Shown: positions 1-9,885, numbered from the stretch's first letter. The stretch is DNA of 27,252 nt from Apostichopus californicus (GCA_020650975.1 JAIPMN010011838.1:1-27252); one strand, 5' to 3'. Notes: a model not told the origin generated them from the sequence alone. Program-made: numbers and translations.

Positions 1-47
1 CTCCTCTCCTCTCCTCTCCTCTCCTCTCCTCTCCTCTCCTCTCCTCT
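1..47. repeat. (CTCCT)n microsatellite
   Basis: About nine tandem CTCCT units open the window. They lie 40 bases upstream of the AG acceptor of the first visible methyltransferase exon, so this pyrimidine-rich repeat sits at or beside that intron's polypyrimidine tract. Confidence 0.95.
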
Positions 48-87
48 TTCATTATGTTTCTTTCTTTATCTTTCGATTTCTATATAG

Positions 88-3000
88 CTGTTATCAACGA
101 TGTGAAGGAAATCGGAGTTAATATTGAAATAAGTAAGAAAATAAAGAAGACCTTGAAACTGATGGAAAAAGTAGGCTGCGACGACGCGAAGAAAGAACTA
201 CAGGAAACATTGGAATTAGTCACTGGCCTGAACGATTATGCACTATCAAAGTCAACGCAACTGAGTAGCCTGTTAAAGGTGCGTTTTATGATCATCGAGG
301 GACTTCTCATTCACCCCTCCCCTACCCCTCTCAAAACAGGGTAGATTAGTGATGCACGAGAGGAGCCATCGACTTGGAGGGATGCAGCCACTTTTAAGAT
401 ACAGTTTGAGCTTATTTTCATGATATAAGTTGTACATAAGTAGTACAATAGTGCATAAACAAACATAAGGTGGTGCCGTAGGACTGGCCTTTGGCAAAGC
501 TTTTGTGGGTCGTCCTCCTCTACCAATTATAGAATAAAAATAAATTAAAAAAAAGTAAAAACCAGGAGAAAATGGTTATACCAACTGATTGGTATGTGAC
601 ATTTCGTAGCTTTCTTTCTTATTATAATGTTAGATATTGACTTCAATATTTGTAATAAGGGATGTTTCAGGGGGCACTTGATATTTATTGCCTTTTTTTC
701 TGTTTCATTTGTTATCGATCGATCGATCGATCGTGAGGACATCGTGTCACTGAATTCAATGAAATTGTGTTTTACCGCTGTTGTTTTGCTATGGCGCCCC
801 TAATTTACATATATACAGTAAGTATTACATGATTGATTATCCATTATAAATGATTGATTATCGGTTTGGGTGAGCATATAGTATACTAGATTTTGTTAAT
901 AGGATCTTACCGCAATTATACCAGAAGTATGTAATATTCACCGTTCCATTCGGATGACATTATAACACACAGTGCACCCATGCACGTATTCCTAAGTCTA
1001 TATAATAACCACTGTATAGTAAATGACAACTCATGTTTCTGCAACAACAGTGTCTATCTATAATATCTCGAATCTCATTTATTCTTCCGACAGAGCATTG
1101 TTGAGGAAACCGCAGCCTTAAGTTTTACGAAACTTCAAGAAGATGGGAAACTGATAGTCCCTCGTTCAGATGATTCCAAAATGATAATGATAAGCTCTGC
1201 CTCTCAAGGTAACCCACCATCATGTTTCATATCGAATCATAGCGATAATTTTCTTCATAATTATATAACCTTTTTGGATTTTTCAGCAGTGACAAAAGAA
1301 TACCGTTTGTCTAGTATTAGATGTTAACATAAATTGCTGAGAAAAATTTTATTTATGGATTTATTGATTAATTGATTAATTAATTGATTGATTGATTCAT
1401 TGTTTACATCCATATTTGTATATATAGTGTAACAAACTGATGGAAATATGTTTAACGTGTGTTTTTGGTTTTTGCTTTCATTTATAATGCTTTACTTTTA
1501 TCGCAAATTTTATACATTTTAATAATTCTAATAACACATTTCATTTGGGCTCGTCTACACTTCTTTTTCAGTACAACTGTTACAATTTTTCATTCGCAAG
1601 TTGAAGTGCCGTAATATCCTCGAGATTGGTACATATATGGGATACGGGGCATTCGGAATGGCCGAGGTTATGGCCCAAGGAGGCAAAGTAACTGGCATTG
1701 ATATTGAACCACACTTCTGTGACTTTGTAAACAAAACTGCCCGTGAAAGGAACATCAATGTAGAGGTAAAACAAGGTTAGTTTTTCATTTATTTCTCTCA
1801 TTCTGCTTGGAGAAAAATCTAATACTGCTTGCCAAAAAGAAAAAAGTTCTTCTTATACTGCTTTAACACTTCCCAAATAAGTTTAAAATGTTAATAGAAT
1901 AGCCACCCGATATGAAGTGTAGAAGTAATTTGTCCATGACCACATACACACTGCTGCTAATTAGTTTAGTAAAACAACTGCCTTCCGATGGCCGATGAGA
2001 CTTTTCAGTGCATTATTAAAGGGCACTTTTTAATTATACAAACGCCAAACAGAGGCCATAATTTCTGTTAACAAAATGCGGCATTATTGGAGGTGGAAAG
2101 GGTGGGGGGGGGGTATGGAGGACTGTCTGTCACGTACCCCTACACCAAGTGAACACAAACAGAAACTTTTAACCTTATTTCAATGCTCTTTTTAACCCCT
2201 GTACAGGTTCTGCAATTACAGTTCTGGAATCCTTAGCGAAAGAAGGCAACAAGTACGACTTCATATATGTTGACTGCCATAAACCAGATTATTGTGAATA
2301 CTTCAAGGTAATGAATTATTCATCAATCACTGTTTTGAAATATAAATATTCATCAATTATTAATGCGATTACTTGATGGTAATGACATATGAATATTAAT
2401 TAATTGTAGACACCAAGGAAACACAAACCCAGCCATCATCTTTAGCATATATCACAGAGGTCTTTGCGAAGAACAACTCCTCCAAAAAAAAGCTAAGAAA
2501 AAGCTTTCCTCGTTTGGCACATATCCCTGTTTTAAAATCGTGTCTGAAAAACTTTCATTTTGTAAATCTGTGATGCCATATAGAGTCACTGTGATCTGAA
2601 ACCATTTATTTTTCTCTAAAGTTGTTATTTTTTTTTCATATTGTAAGGTAACAACATTGAAACCAATTCCATCATTAGTTCAAGCGAAGAGCTTCCATAT
2701 TATTTCCATTACGAAAAAAAAAGAAAGAATTATTGTAATACTTAAAGAAAACTATTATAATTGAAGTACACTGTATGTGTATCGATGATGTCATATTTAG
2801 ACTTGATCAAGTCTTCGGTATAGGTGCAAGAACATTAAAGCTATGATATCTTCCAAATGGAATAAGATTTTTTCTTAGCTCTTTGTGGAAGTTGTTCATC
2901 GCAGTCATATTTATATTATATAGGCCATTGGTGATGACTGGCTTTGTGTCTCCTTTAGTAGAGGCTCAACATTAAAGTATGTGTTTATGCTAAATGGGAT

Positions 3001-4907
3001 ACGGTACATGTTCGATTGTCTGTCGTTAGATTGACTGTCATATTATCACCGTTTGAGTTACGGCCGTGCCTGAACAGACCCTCCCGTATAAAGGAAGTGA
3101 TTGGATGGAAGGGTTAAAGTTAACATTTGTCTTAAAGGGTGTGAAGACTCGTGCACAAAGAAACGTCTGATGCCGGTAATCTGACCTGGTTTCGAATGAG
3201 TTGTAACAGAAGTGTTAAACACCACCATCGATCCCAGAAAATACACACACAGCTTGCTACCGTCGATAATTAGGCACTAGTGTACAGTCAATACATACAG
3301 CTACGGTCAATACCCACAACACAGTGCATAGCAGCGTGGACATCTCGATGGTGCACTTCTGTTACACCTCATTCGAAACTAGGTCAGATTACCGGCATTA
3401 GACGTTTCTTCTTGCGCGAGTCTTCACACCCTTTAAGTAGACCTTATGTATGGTACGTACATAACATCGTTATAAGAAAAGGGAATTTTAGGAAACTCCA
3501 AAACACAAAGATATCTATACAAAAACTGCTGACTAGGAAAGGTCTTAACGTAGACCTTTCGTAGTCACACCAGGTGTACCTGGATGGACTCACTGAAATG
3601 AAACCTGTAAGTGAGCTTGTATACTTACTGACATCTTACAACTAAGTTATGCAGTGACGGTTTCATTGGGCTTTTGTCTTCATCATTATAGATTATAATG
3701 AACAATGGTATGTTGTTACCAGACGGACTGATGGTCTGTGATAACGTGCTATGGCACGGTAGGTCAATCAAACGAAGTGACTACTTTGCGGAGTGTATGG
3801 ATGATTTTAACACCATGGTAGCAGCAGATCCACGAGTCACGACTGTAAGTATATATACCGCAGTTACATATATATATATATATACTAGCCCTCTCTTCTT
3901 CATGCTCAACCATACTCAATGTTGTATAGCTGCAGTTGGGACAATTTCCTACTGCTAATACCTCTGTAAACCAGGGGTGGGCAACCTACGGCCCGTGGGC
4001 CACATGCGGCCCGCCTGTGATTATTTTGCGACCCGTGAGATGTCTCAAGAAATATTTTAAAAAATCAATCTATTTTACATCATCATGAAAAACGAGCTAG
4101 CTGCTTACAGTAGAATTTAAGGTTTTTGTGAATACAGATTAAGCATTAAGTATTACAGATTAAGTAAGATAGTGAATACAGATTAAGTAGGCCTATATAA
4201 GACACCTATATTACTTGAAAGTCCTCGGAATAAAAGGTTTGAATTCAACAGCAGGTCGTTGGTTAGGTGCGGCCCAGTCAATTTTTCACTCCTTATATCT
4301 GGCCCATTCATTCAAAAAGGTTGCCCACCCCTGCTCTAAACTGTTCGTCAATATCATGCTCTCAAAGCACTGCTGCTGACAGTACGAACAGTTCCTAACC
4401 TTGATCTCATAGAAACATGATAGGCATATTCCTATACTGCTCGTACTGGCAATATGAGTGCTCTGTAAAGCGGGACATGACACTCCAGTATAGAACAAAA
4501 TTGTCCCAACTGGGTAAGTTGTAAATATTTAAACTGAATATTCATCAAGCTGATACTTGATAATTCTCAAACTCATTTGTCTTCCTGTTTGCGATTGTAT
4601 AACAGAGGAAAGTTATGAAAAACTATTCTAGTTTATGTATGTTTTAATATCCTGATATTTGTTATATTTATGCTCAATACTTGACGCAACTTAAAACTTG
4701 GACATTCAAGTTCTCCATCAGTCGAGGAGTGACCAAACGTATAGGGCAATCAATGATGTATTTCTTTTCCCCTACAGCAATCGTTTATTATTGTCATAAT
4801 TTAAACAATAAAGTACATACCATGCATTTCGTTTTTCTCTCCCGTAGGCTCTGTTGCCATGTTATGACGGGTTTCTACTTATTCAACACAATGACACCGG
4901 CGAATAA
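88..4907 (+). CDS. Class I SAM-dependent O-methyltransferase (CCoAOMT/COMTD1-like), 5' end outside the window
   Basis: Six in-frame exons: 88-278, 1094-1208, 1572-1775, 2207-2307, 3692-3844 and 4848-4907 (stop TAA 4905-4907). All boundaries are AG/GT and all phases agree, giving about 275 visible residues. The first visible exon enters in mid-codon, so at least one upstream coding exon is missing. The family transfers methyl from SAM to a hydroxyl, with a divalent metal. Seen: SAM-binding motif I (ILEIGTYMGYGAFG, exon 3), acidic motif II (VTGIDIE), metal-site candidates in FIYVDCHKPDY (exon 4) and CDNVLWHG (exon 5). The usual core ending LPxxDG is present as LPCYDG (exon 6). About 60 polar, probably helical residues precede the core. 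The substrate cannot be told; small catechol-like or CoA-linked substrates are known in the family. The common VDADK motif reads VDCHK here, but the aspartates and the DN pair remain, so it is probably active. Confidence 0.88.
713..733. repeat. (ATCG)5 microsatellite
   Basis: Five tandem GATC/ATCG units lie in the first visible methyltransferase intron (279-1093). Apart from this, I see only AT-rich non-coding sequence in that intron. Confidence 0.9.
1362..1397. repeat. ATTG/ATTA tetranucleotide repeat
   Basis: Imperfect ATTGATTA tandem units in the intron between methyltransferase exons at 1094-1208 and 1572-1775. A simple repeat with no sign of function. Confidence 0.85.
3132..3436. mobile_element. 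TTAA-flanked non-autonomous DNA transposon with long inverted repeats
   Basis: Both ends read TTAA followed by AGGGTGTGAAGACTCG (right end as reverse complement, TTAA at 3433-3436). The inverted arms run about 80-85 bases inwards, with few differences, through the GCCGGTAATCTGACCT block. The middle (about 3215-3350) matches the inner parts of the copies at 9886-10171 and 23474-23862. There is no coding capacity. TTAA at both ends would fit a piggyBac-type target duplication, but the superfamily is inference. It lies in methyltransferase intron 2308-3691; the rest of that intron shows nothing recognisable. Confidence 0.75.
3868..3885. repeat. (TA)n microsatellite
   Basis: Short run of alternating T and A, about 25 bases after the donor of the methyltransferase exon ending at 3844. 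Confidence 0.85.
3933..4512. mobile_element. Small TIR element carrying a nested hAT-like MITE
   Basis: A perfect 15-bp inverted terminal repeat, CAGTTGGGACAATTT, lies at 3933-3947 and in reverse complement at 4498-4512. Without the insertion at 3972-4333 the outer element would be about 210 bp. The flanks (TATAGCTG left, GGTAAGTT right) do not form a clear target duplication. There is no coding capacity. It lies in the last methyltransferase intron (3845-4847). Confidence 0.6.
3972..4333. mobile_element. hAT-like MITE with near-perfect 8-bp target duplication
   Basis: The left end CAGGGGTGGGCAACCT and the right end GGTTGCCCACCCCTG form an inverted repeat of about 15 bp. The flanks CTGTAAAC (3964-3971) and CTCTAAAC (4334-4341) are an 8-bp direct repeat with one mismatch, as expected for hAT insertions. 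The GCGGCCCG-rich shoulders next to the ends resemble a hAT end type common across animals (recall, not a search). The AT-rich interior has no reading frame of interest. Confidence 0.82.
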
Positions 4908-4908
4908 A
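4903..4908 (+). promoter_or_regulatory. Possible poly(A) signal overlapping the methyltransferase stop codon
   Basis: AATAAA overlaps the TAA stop at 4905-4907. If used, the 3' UTR would be only about 10-30 bases. I saw no other good AATAAA in the next few hundred bases, but a variant signal downstream is quite possible. Confidence 0.3.
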
Positions 4909-6053
4909 TTCTCCAATCTCTGACGTTATTTTCAACTTTCAATTTGTTCTTTTGACTAGATAGGGATTTGATTAGATATAGGGTTCTCCGTGATGATTAG
5001 TGTATATGTTCCATATTCATCAGTCAAGAACAAATTTAACTCTGGGACGCTCCTTTAAACATATAACAACTGATTCTTAACTTGTGATCTTAACATGATA
5101 ACATCAAACACTAAATCACTACTTTATTTCTTCATATCATTGTTTAACGACGGGCAAGAAAGCTTTATTTGTCTTCCCGCTCAGTATGACAGGATAAAAA
5201 TGTTCAGAGATATTTTCTGTTCACTTCTTGCAACTTATATACACATGCGCAAGTGTACGACATGGTAGATACTACGTGTGTTACACGTTCCGTACATTAT
5301 ACTGCTTGAAATCTTATTTAGATTTTTTCCAAAAGCCAAATAGGTTCTGATGGGATAAAAGATAAAGCACTGCAGTGAAAGATCAGACCCCATTAGTATC
5401 ATTACGCGAATGCAGGAAAACAACTGTTGCAAACAGTTTAATGCAACTAGTAAATGTGTTTATAGTCTATAGTCGTTATTTCTATCTGTGTGGTATGTTT
5501 CAAAGGTGAACATGATGTTTGTGTTAAAATTGCGAATTTCACATTTAATGGTGCAATTTTCAACCATTTTAAAAGTAAAGAACATTGAAGGTGATCATAT
5601 TCTCACCAGCCATATATTATCACCAGCGTTTCGCCGTGTAGCGGGAAAATATTAATGTCAGATATTTGGCATTACGTCATGAATGGTACAAAATATATAA
5701 ACCCGTTTTAAGTAAAAAAAAATTGTGTGTATATATAATTTTACCCCAGGCCTTTCATACTGTTACTCATCTCCACAATTTTTTTCCCCCTCAAATGTTT
5801 AAGTAGTCTATGTAAGGTGCTCTTTCTACTTACGCTTCCGTATAGTATTTTTGCGTCTTGGCTTACAGGTTACTGATTGGTTGAAGCTGGCATTTCCTAT
5901 ATGTAAGTACGGTATATAGCTAGTGGTCTAAACCACAAGTTCATGCATGTATAAGTATAAAACCACCGTAGGGGTATGCAAATCAACCAGAACCGTTATA
6001 TACATAGAAGGTAAGCAGTCACGTTTCGATGGCATCAGACATGTAGTTATAGT
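4908..6053. other. Intergenic, probably including the methyltransferase 3' UTR
   Basis: AT-rich sequence with no gene-like reading frame, no RNA gene and no clear repeat end that I can see. The 3' end of the methyltransferase transcript should fall in its first part. Confidence 0.5.
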
Positions 6054-7075
6054 CAGGGGCGTCGTCCGAAAATAAATTTGGGGGGTCCCGTGAACAGGTG
6101 ATGACTATCTAAGCGGAGCGCCACCACGGGTTGGCGCGAAGCGTACAAGAGAATTTTTCGTCTGGCAGACCCCTCAGATTGCAGGAAACGGCACTTCCCG
6201 TGCTTTACGGCAGTAAGCAACACCCCTAAAATTGATCAAAGTTTCCGGCAATTTTTTATTTTGGGAAATATTCTCGAAGGAAGTGATCGCCATTTATTCC
6301 TCAGTTTACCAATTCCTCGTCTCCCAGAAGCGCCCAAAATTTAAGAAATCGAAACATTTTTGTGTTGGCTGATCCATGATCGCCGCCCATGCCCGTGAGA
6401 AGTGGTGACTGGGTAAAGAAAAAGCTATGCCGTTTGAAAACATGGGCAGTAAAAGCGAAAGTAGCGAAACCTAAGGTAAAACGTGCGATAACGAAGTGAT
6501 TATTTTCCAGGTTATTTGTGACTGTATTTGAAATGATTATTATTATTCATTTTTTCAAAACTACCTATCAGATCATGAGGAAAATTGATCCTGGTGGACC
6601 TTTAAGCGAACTGATTGCATTGCTTAGGAAGAAGTTCACATGGAGCCCCATAATCTCTGTTCACTACATTTATCTTAACTTCCCGAACTTTGTTACAGGC
6701 TTAGAAAACAATTTAAAAAATTGCCTATTTTTTCATGGAAAATTGACTGACTTTGGCAAAGGTAACGGGTTGCACTTACTCTGGGACTACGTATATATAA
6801 TATTGTTCAACGATGGCATCGTTGATGGCACATTTGGTTCATTAGTTATCAACCAGTAATTATTTAACTGTTTCGATTGACTGAATACCAACAATTTACA
6901 ACCATTGACCAAGTAGTCAACAAAAGCCCCATTTCTCGTAGGCCCTACAAGAAATTCAGTTGCTGACACTGTTCGAAAACACTTTTTTTTCAAATAATGA
7001 CAACATTTTATGACACCTTTGACAAAATTTGGGGGGGCCTGTGCCCCCCGGGCCCCAATGGGCACGACGCCACTG
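6054..7075. mobile_element. hAT-like non-autonomous DNA transposon, 1,022 bp, with perfect 8-bp target duplication
   Basis: The left end CAGGGGCGTCGTCC and the right end (reverse complement CAGTGGCGTCGTGCC) form imperfect terminal inverted repeats. A perfect 8-bp direct repeat, GTTATAGT, flanks it at 6046-6053 and 7076-7083. The G- and C-rich shoulders (GGGGGG near 6080, GGGGGGGCCTG near 7030) are also mirrored. A 113-codon frame at 6518-6859 shows no transposase motif that I recognise and is probably chance. The 8-bp duplication fits hAT (P and related superfamilies share this length), so the superfamily call is inference. Confidence 0.85.
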
Positions 7076-7129
7076 GTTATAGTCAGCACTTAAATTCGTC
7101 AAGTTAGCACAATATTGTCTGTGTTCTGC

Positions 7130-7405
7130 CATGGTACTCGCCCTCTTCGATTTGTACTCGTCCTTGGGCCATGTTGAACAATAGCGCAGGTACTGGAGTG
7201 TAAACTACGTACTCCCAATCGTGTTAAAAAACATCTACTCGTACTCATACAGTAAGATCTAGTACTCGAAAAGTACTTGGTACTCGAGTAGTACGTTAAT
7301 TACCTTTTGCAAGTACTCGGTACTCGGACTCGATGCATTGTACTCGGACTGTTAAAGTACTCGGTATTGTACTCGATAAAAGTACTTGGTACTCGTTCAA
7401 GTTAG
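7130..7405. repeat. GTACTCG-rich degenerate tandem repeat
   Basis: The heptamer GTACTCG and variants such as AGTACTTGGTACTCG recur more than ten times, partly as palindromes (GTACTCGAGTAGTAC). A related but sparser pattern in the other orientation occurs at about 8125-8264, ending GACTACGACACTG. The two zones may be the ends of one degraded element spanning about 7084-8264, but I could not find convincing matching termini or a target duplication. Confidence 0.6.
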
Positions 7406-7957
7406 CATACGCCTTTTAAAAGCCACATGCACTTACAAAATAAATCATAAAAGTAATGTGGTCTCTTAGTCTCACAAGCTAAAAGCTATCCATCACTGGA
7501 TATAGCTGGGAAGTTGGCCTTTCATGGCACCGTCAATATTCCGTATCATGACGGTGCAGATTTGTTTTTGCTATGAGAGCCTGCAGTTTTCGTCACTTGT
7601 AAACAAACCTCTTTCCTCAGTAGAAAAACAATTTTCGTACGCTGCTCCTAGGAGGGCTAAGGTGTCTCAATTGACCAATTTTTTTGCACAACTTGTTCTT
7701 CCATTCGTGCTCTTCAACATCCAAGCCACAATAAAAACAGATCCTGAATGGTAACATATCCAAAAAAGATGTTCTCCTGCTGTATTTTGGCACCCTTTCT
7801 TGAGAGTATTGAACATGCACTCTGGCAGAATGACATTAAGTCTTACGTACTCTTACCTACCTCAATCTGGGCGAAAACATTACTTTTAATCTGAGGATTC
7901 AACAGGAAGCCGCACAATTCTTCGGTGCGTTTTTGGCGTTCCATTGTATCATTCTAC
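7406..7957. other. Intergenic sequence without recognisable gene
   Basis: Short overlapping frames on both strands (for example 7524-7754) have no family resemblance and no splice context. This may be the inside of a degraded transposon bounded by the GTACTCG-rich zones, but the sequence does not settle that. Confidence 0.4.
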
Positions 7958-7964
7958 ATTATAC

Positions 7965-7990
7965 CAAGGAGTTGTTATAACAACTCCCTG
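7965..7990. mobile_element. 26-bp palindromic micro-insertion flanked by perfect 7-bp direct repeats
   Basis: The left arm CAAGGAGTTGTTA and the right arm TAACAACTCCCTG form a 26-bp palindrome with a single mismatched pair. ATTATAC occurs directly before it (7958-7964) and directly after it (7991-7997). The arrangement is that of an inserted unit with a target-site duplication and no internal sequence. Related units lie at 8036-8063 and 23619-23643. Confidence 0.7.
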
Positions 7991-8035
7991 ATTATACAAT
8001 GCCGATGCTAAAGTACCTCAGCAGGTTATTATAAC

Positions 8036-8063
8036 CAGGGAGCTGTTAGAGTAGCAGCTCCCT
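8036..8063. mobile_element. Variant palindromic micro-insertion (about 28 bp)
   Basis: CAGGGAGCTG and CAGCTCCCT form a hairpin around a 9-base loop. TATAAC precedes it (8030-8035) and recurs at its right edge (8063-8068), overlapping the last base of the unit. Ends and size match the units at 7965-7990 and 23619-23643, but the loop differs. Confidence 0.55.
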
Positions 8064-8377
8064 ATAACCATGCGGGTTATTCGCCTAGAACACTGTATAT
8101 TACCGAGTGCGTACGTAGAGGAAAAGTACTGGGATAAAAATTTGCTAAAAAAGCAGTACTTGGACTAATGTACTTGGTATTCGCCACCCCAAGCACTTTG
8201 TTACACTTGAAAGTAGCCTACTTTGTTACTCGGATATAAGACTACTTGACTACGACACTGGTATATTAATCTCAAACTGTAACTTGCAAAAAGTCCAAAG
8301 TCAAGCATAACTATCCAAATGTTATATCCCATTGAGATTTGTAAAGAAATTGTACAGAAATTTGTAAAGGAATATTA

Positions 8378-8434
8378 GAACTTGTGGAATGAGATTTGGA
8401 TAATTAAATTATCCAAATCTCATTCCACAAGTTC
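8378..8434. repeat. Perfect 28-bp inverted repeat with 1-base spacer
   Basis: The arms 8378-8405 and 8407-8434 are exact reverse complements around A8406. The left arm begins GAACTTGTGGAATGAG and the right arm ends CTCATTCCACAAGTTC. A transcript would form a 28-bp hairpin with almost no loop; the DNA could extrude a cruciform. No flanking direct repeat was found and no gene is nearby. Confidence 0.9.
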
Positions 8435-8554
8435 ATAATTATGCTGAGTGGCTTGTAACAATTTGGCATCTTTCCGCTGATAATCTGGCAACCAATAGGG
8501 ATATACATCTGGTAACCCTGATGCGGAAACGCCTTTGACACATGTGATACATGT

Positions 8555-8918
8555 TTGAAGGTAGCAGCCATTGAGAGCAGCCACTATAACAGCAGCCAAT
8601 AGTCAACGTTACGCGCCGTTGGCCACTGATGTTTGAACACTGTGACGAGCGCTGGGTACGCTGTGGCGGGAAAGTGGATCCCCAGCGCAGCCACTAAGGG
8701 CAGACTAAATTAGCCGACGATAACAAGACGGTTCCTTTTTCTTTTCGAAAAACAATACCTTTCTTATTTATGCACTAATTGAACAACACACTCGACCGCA
8801 GTTTCAGTATAGCACACACACAAACGACCGCAGTGGCAGTACTGTGTGTTATGTCGTACTATCCTTTTTATCTTTGTGGCTGCTGTTAGTGTCTGCTCTT
8901 AGTGGCTGCTACCTTCAA
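8555..8918. mobile_element. 364-bp element with about 40-bp terminal inverted repeats
   Basis: The left arm begins TTGAAGGTAGCAGCCA (8555) and the right arm ends GGCTGCTACCTTCAA (8918). The arms match over about 40 bp with a few differences and a small indel, through the GAGCAG and ACAGCAGCC blocks. A partial internal copy (GCAGCCACTAAGGGCAGAC) lies near 8695-8714. ACATGT occurs just outside both arms, but no exact target duplication is visible. A non-autonomous DNA transposon (MITE) is the likely explanation. Confidence 0.65.
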
Positions 8919-9885
8919 TGAGGCACATGTAATTTACAGTACCTTGATTTAAATAATCTACTATACGGTTCCGGTTGCTACTGTTTACCACCACTGATCA
9001 CCACACGACTAGTAACTTCTGCAAGAAGCTGAAATCCCTCTTTAAATATTCTCACGCAGGCTGATTGTTTTCCCTTCACACGAAGGTAAGAAATTACATG
9101 GTACATTGTCAGGAATATCTATTGTTTATCGTGTAGGCAGGTACGACTACGAATAATGTAGGCTAGCTATTGTAGTAAACTGGATACGAGGACCCTGGCG
9201 GGATTTGAGACTATAAATCCTGCAGGCATGTACAGTGTGATGTGTGGGACGTTAGTCTCCGCCATTACTTTCCGATTTAGATATTGGGTGTTTCCGCCCG
9301 GAGTAAAATCATGATAGTTTATGGATGGAAGACGTTTTCTTAGATTTAGCTTTCTTTTTCATACTTGTTATGCTAATCGACTTGTCACAAAATAGATCTG
9401 CCATAGATTATCATATGGCTACCCAGAGGTGGAAATTTCAAGCTGGATTGGTAAGGCAGAGTTAGACTTGGCCATCAACACTCTAGTCACCAAACGATGC
9501 AGATTATATCTGAATTAAAAATTAATATCATTTGCAAGGCACTGACACTACTACTACTATTAACAAGAAAAGATGTGATTCCTTCCAACTTCTTTTTCAG
9601 TTTGTATGGTTATTGTGACAAACATACAATATATTCCATCACGAACAAAAACAGTAGGCTATTGTATTTTCTCTCATAAAAAAAGTTGCTTGAAATTTTG
9701 AAACAAAATCTCTTATAATTTTAACCTTTTCAAAATTACTGCTGTGCAGTGCTGTTGAGGGGAGTCTTCCATGGATTTGATTGATATATCTGGTTTGGGG
9801 ATTTGATAATGGGTTTTTGAAACAACTTTATATGTCTACACTGTACTGTTGTGATGTAAATGGGATATCATAGTTCCCTAACTGT
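8919..9885. other. Region upstream of PIGZ; possible 5' UTR exon donor at 9086
   Basis: No coding frame is recognisable. The coding start exon of PIGZ is preceded by an acceptor at 10440-10441, so a non-coding first exon and the promoter should lie upstream. CGAAG|GTAAGAAA at 9081-9093 is the best consensus donor I noticed and may end that exon, but this is a guess from one splice site. Confidence 0.3.

Noticed and set aside
715-733. ATCGATCG run as a methylation or regulatory site
   Set aside because: A plain tetranucleotide microsatellite in an intron explains it.
1756-1770. Alternative donor GAG|GTAAAA in the methyltransferase exon at 1572-1775
   Set aside because: It would put the following exon out of frame; CAAG|GTTAGT at 1775/1776 keeps the phase and the conserved VKQGSA motif.
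6518-6859. 113-codon open frame inside the 1-kb hAT-like element
   Set aside because: No transposase or other domain is recognisable, the frame is AT-rich and hydrophobic without order, and it overlaps a 100-codon frame on the other strand. Chance is enough.
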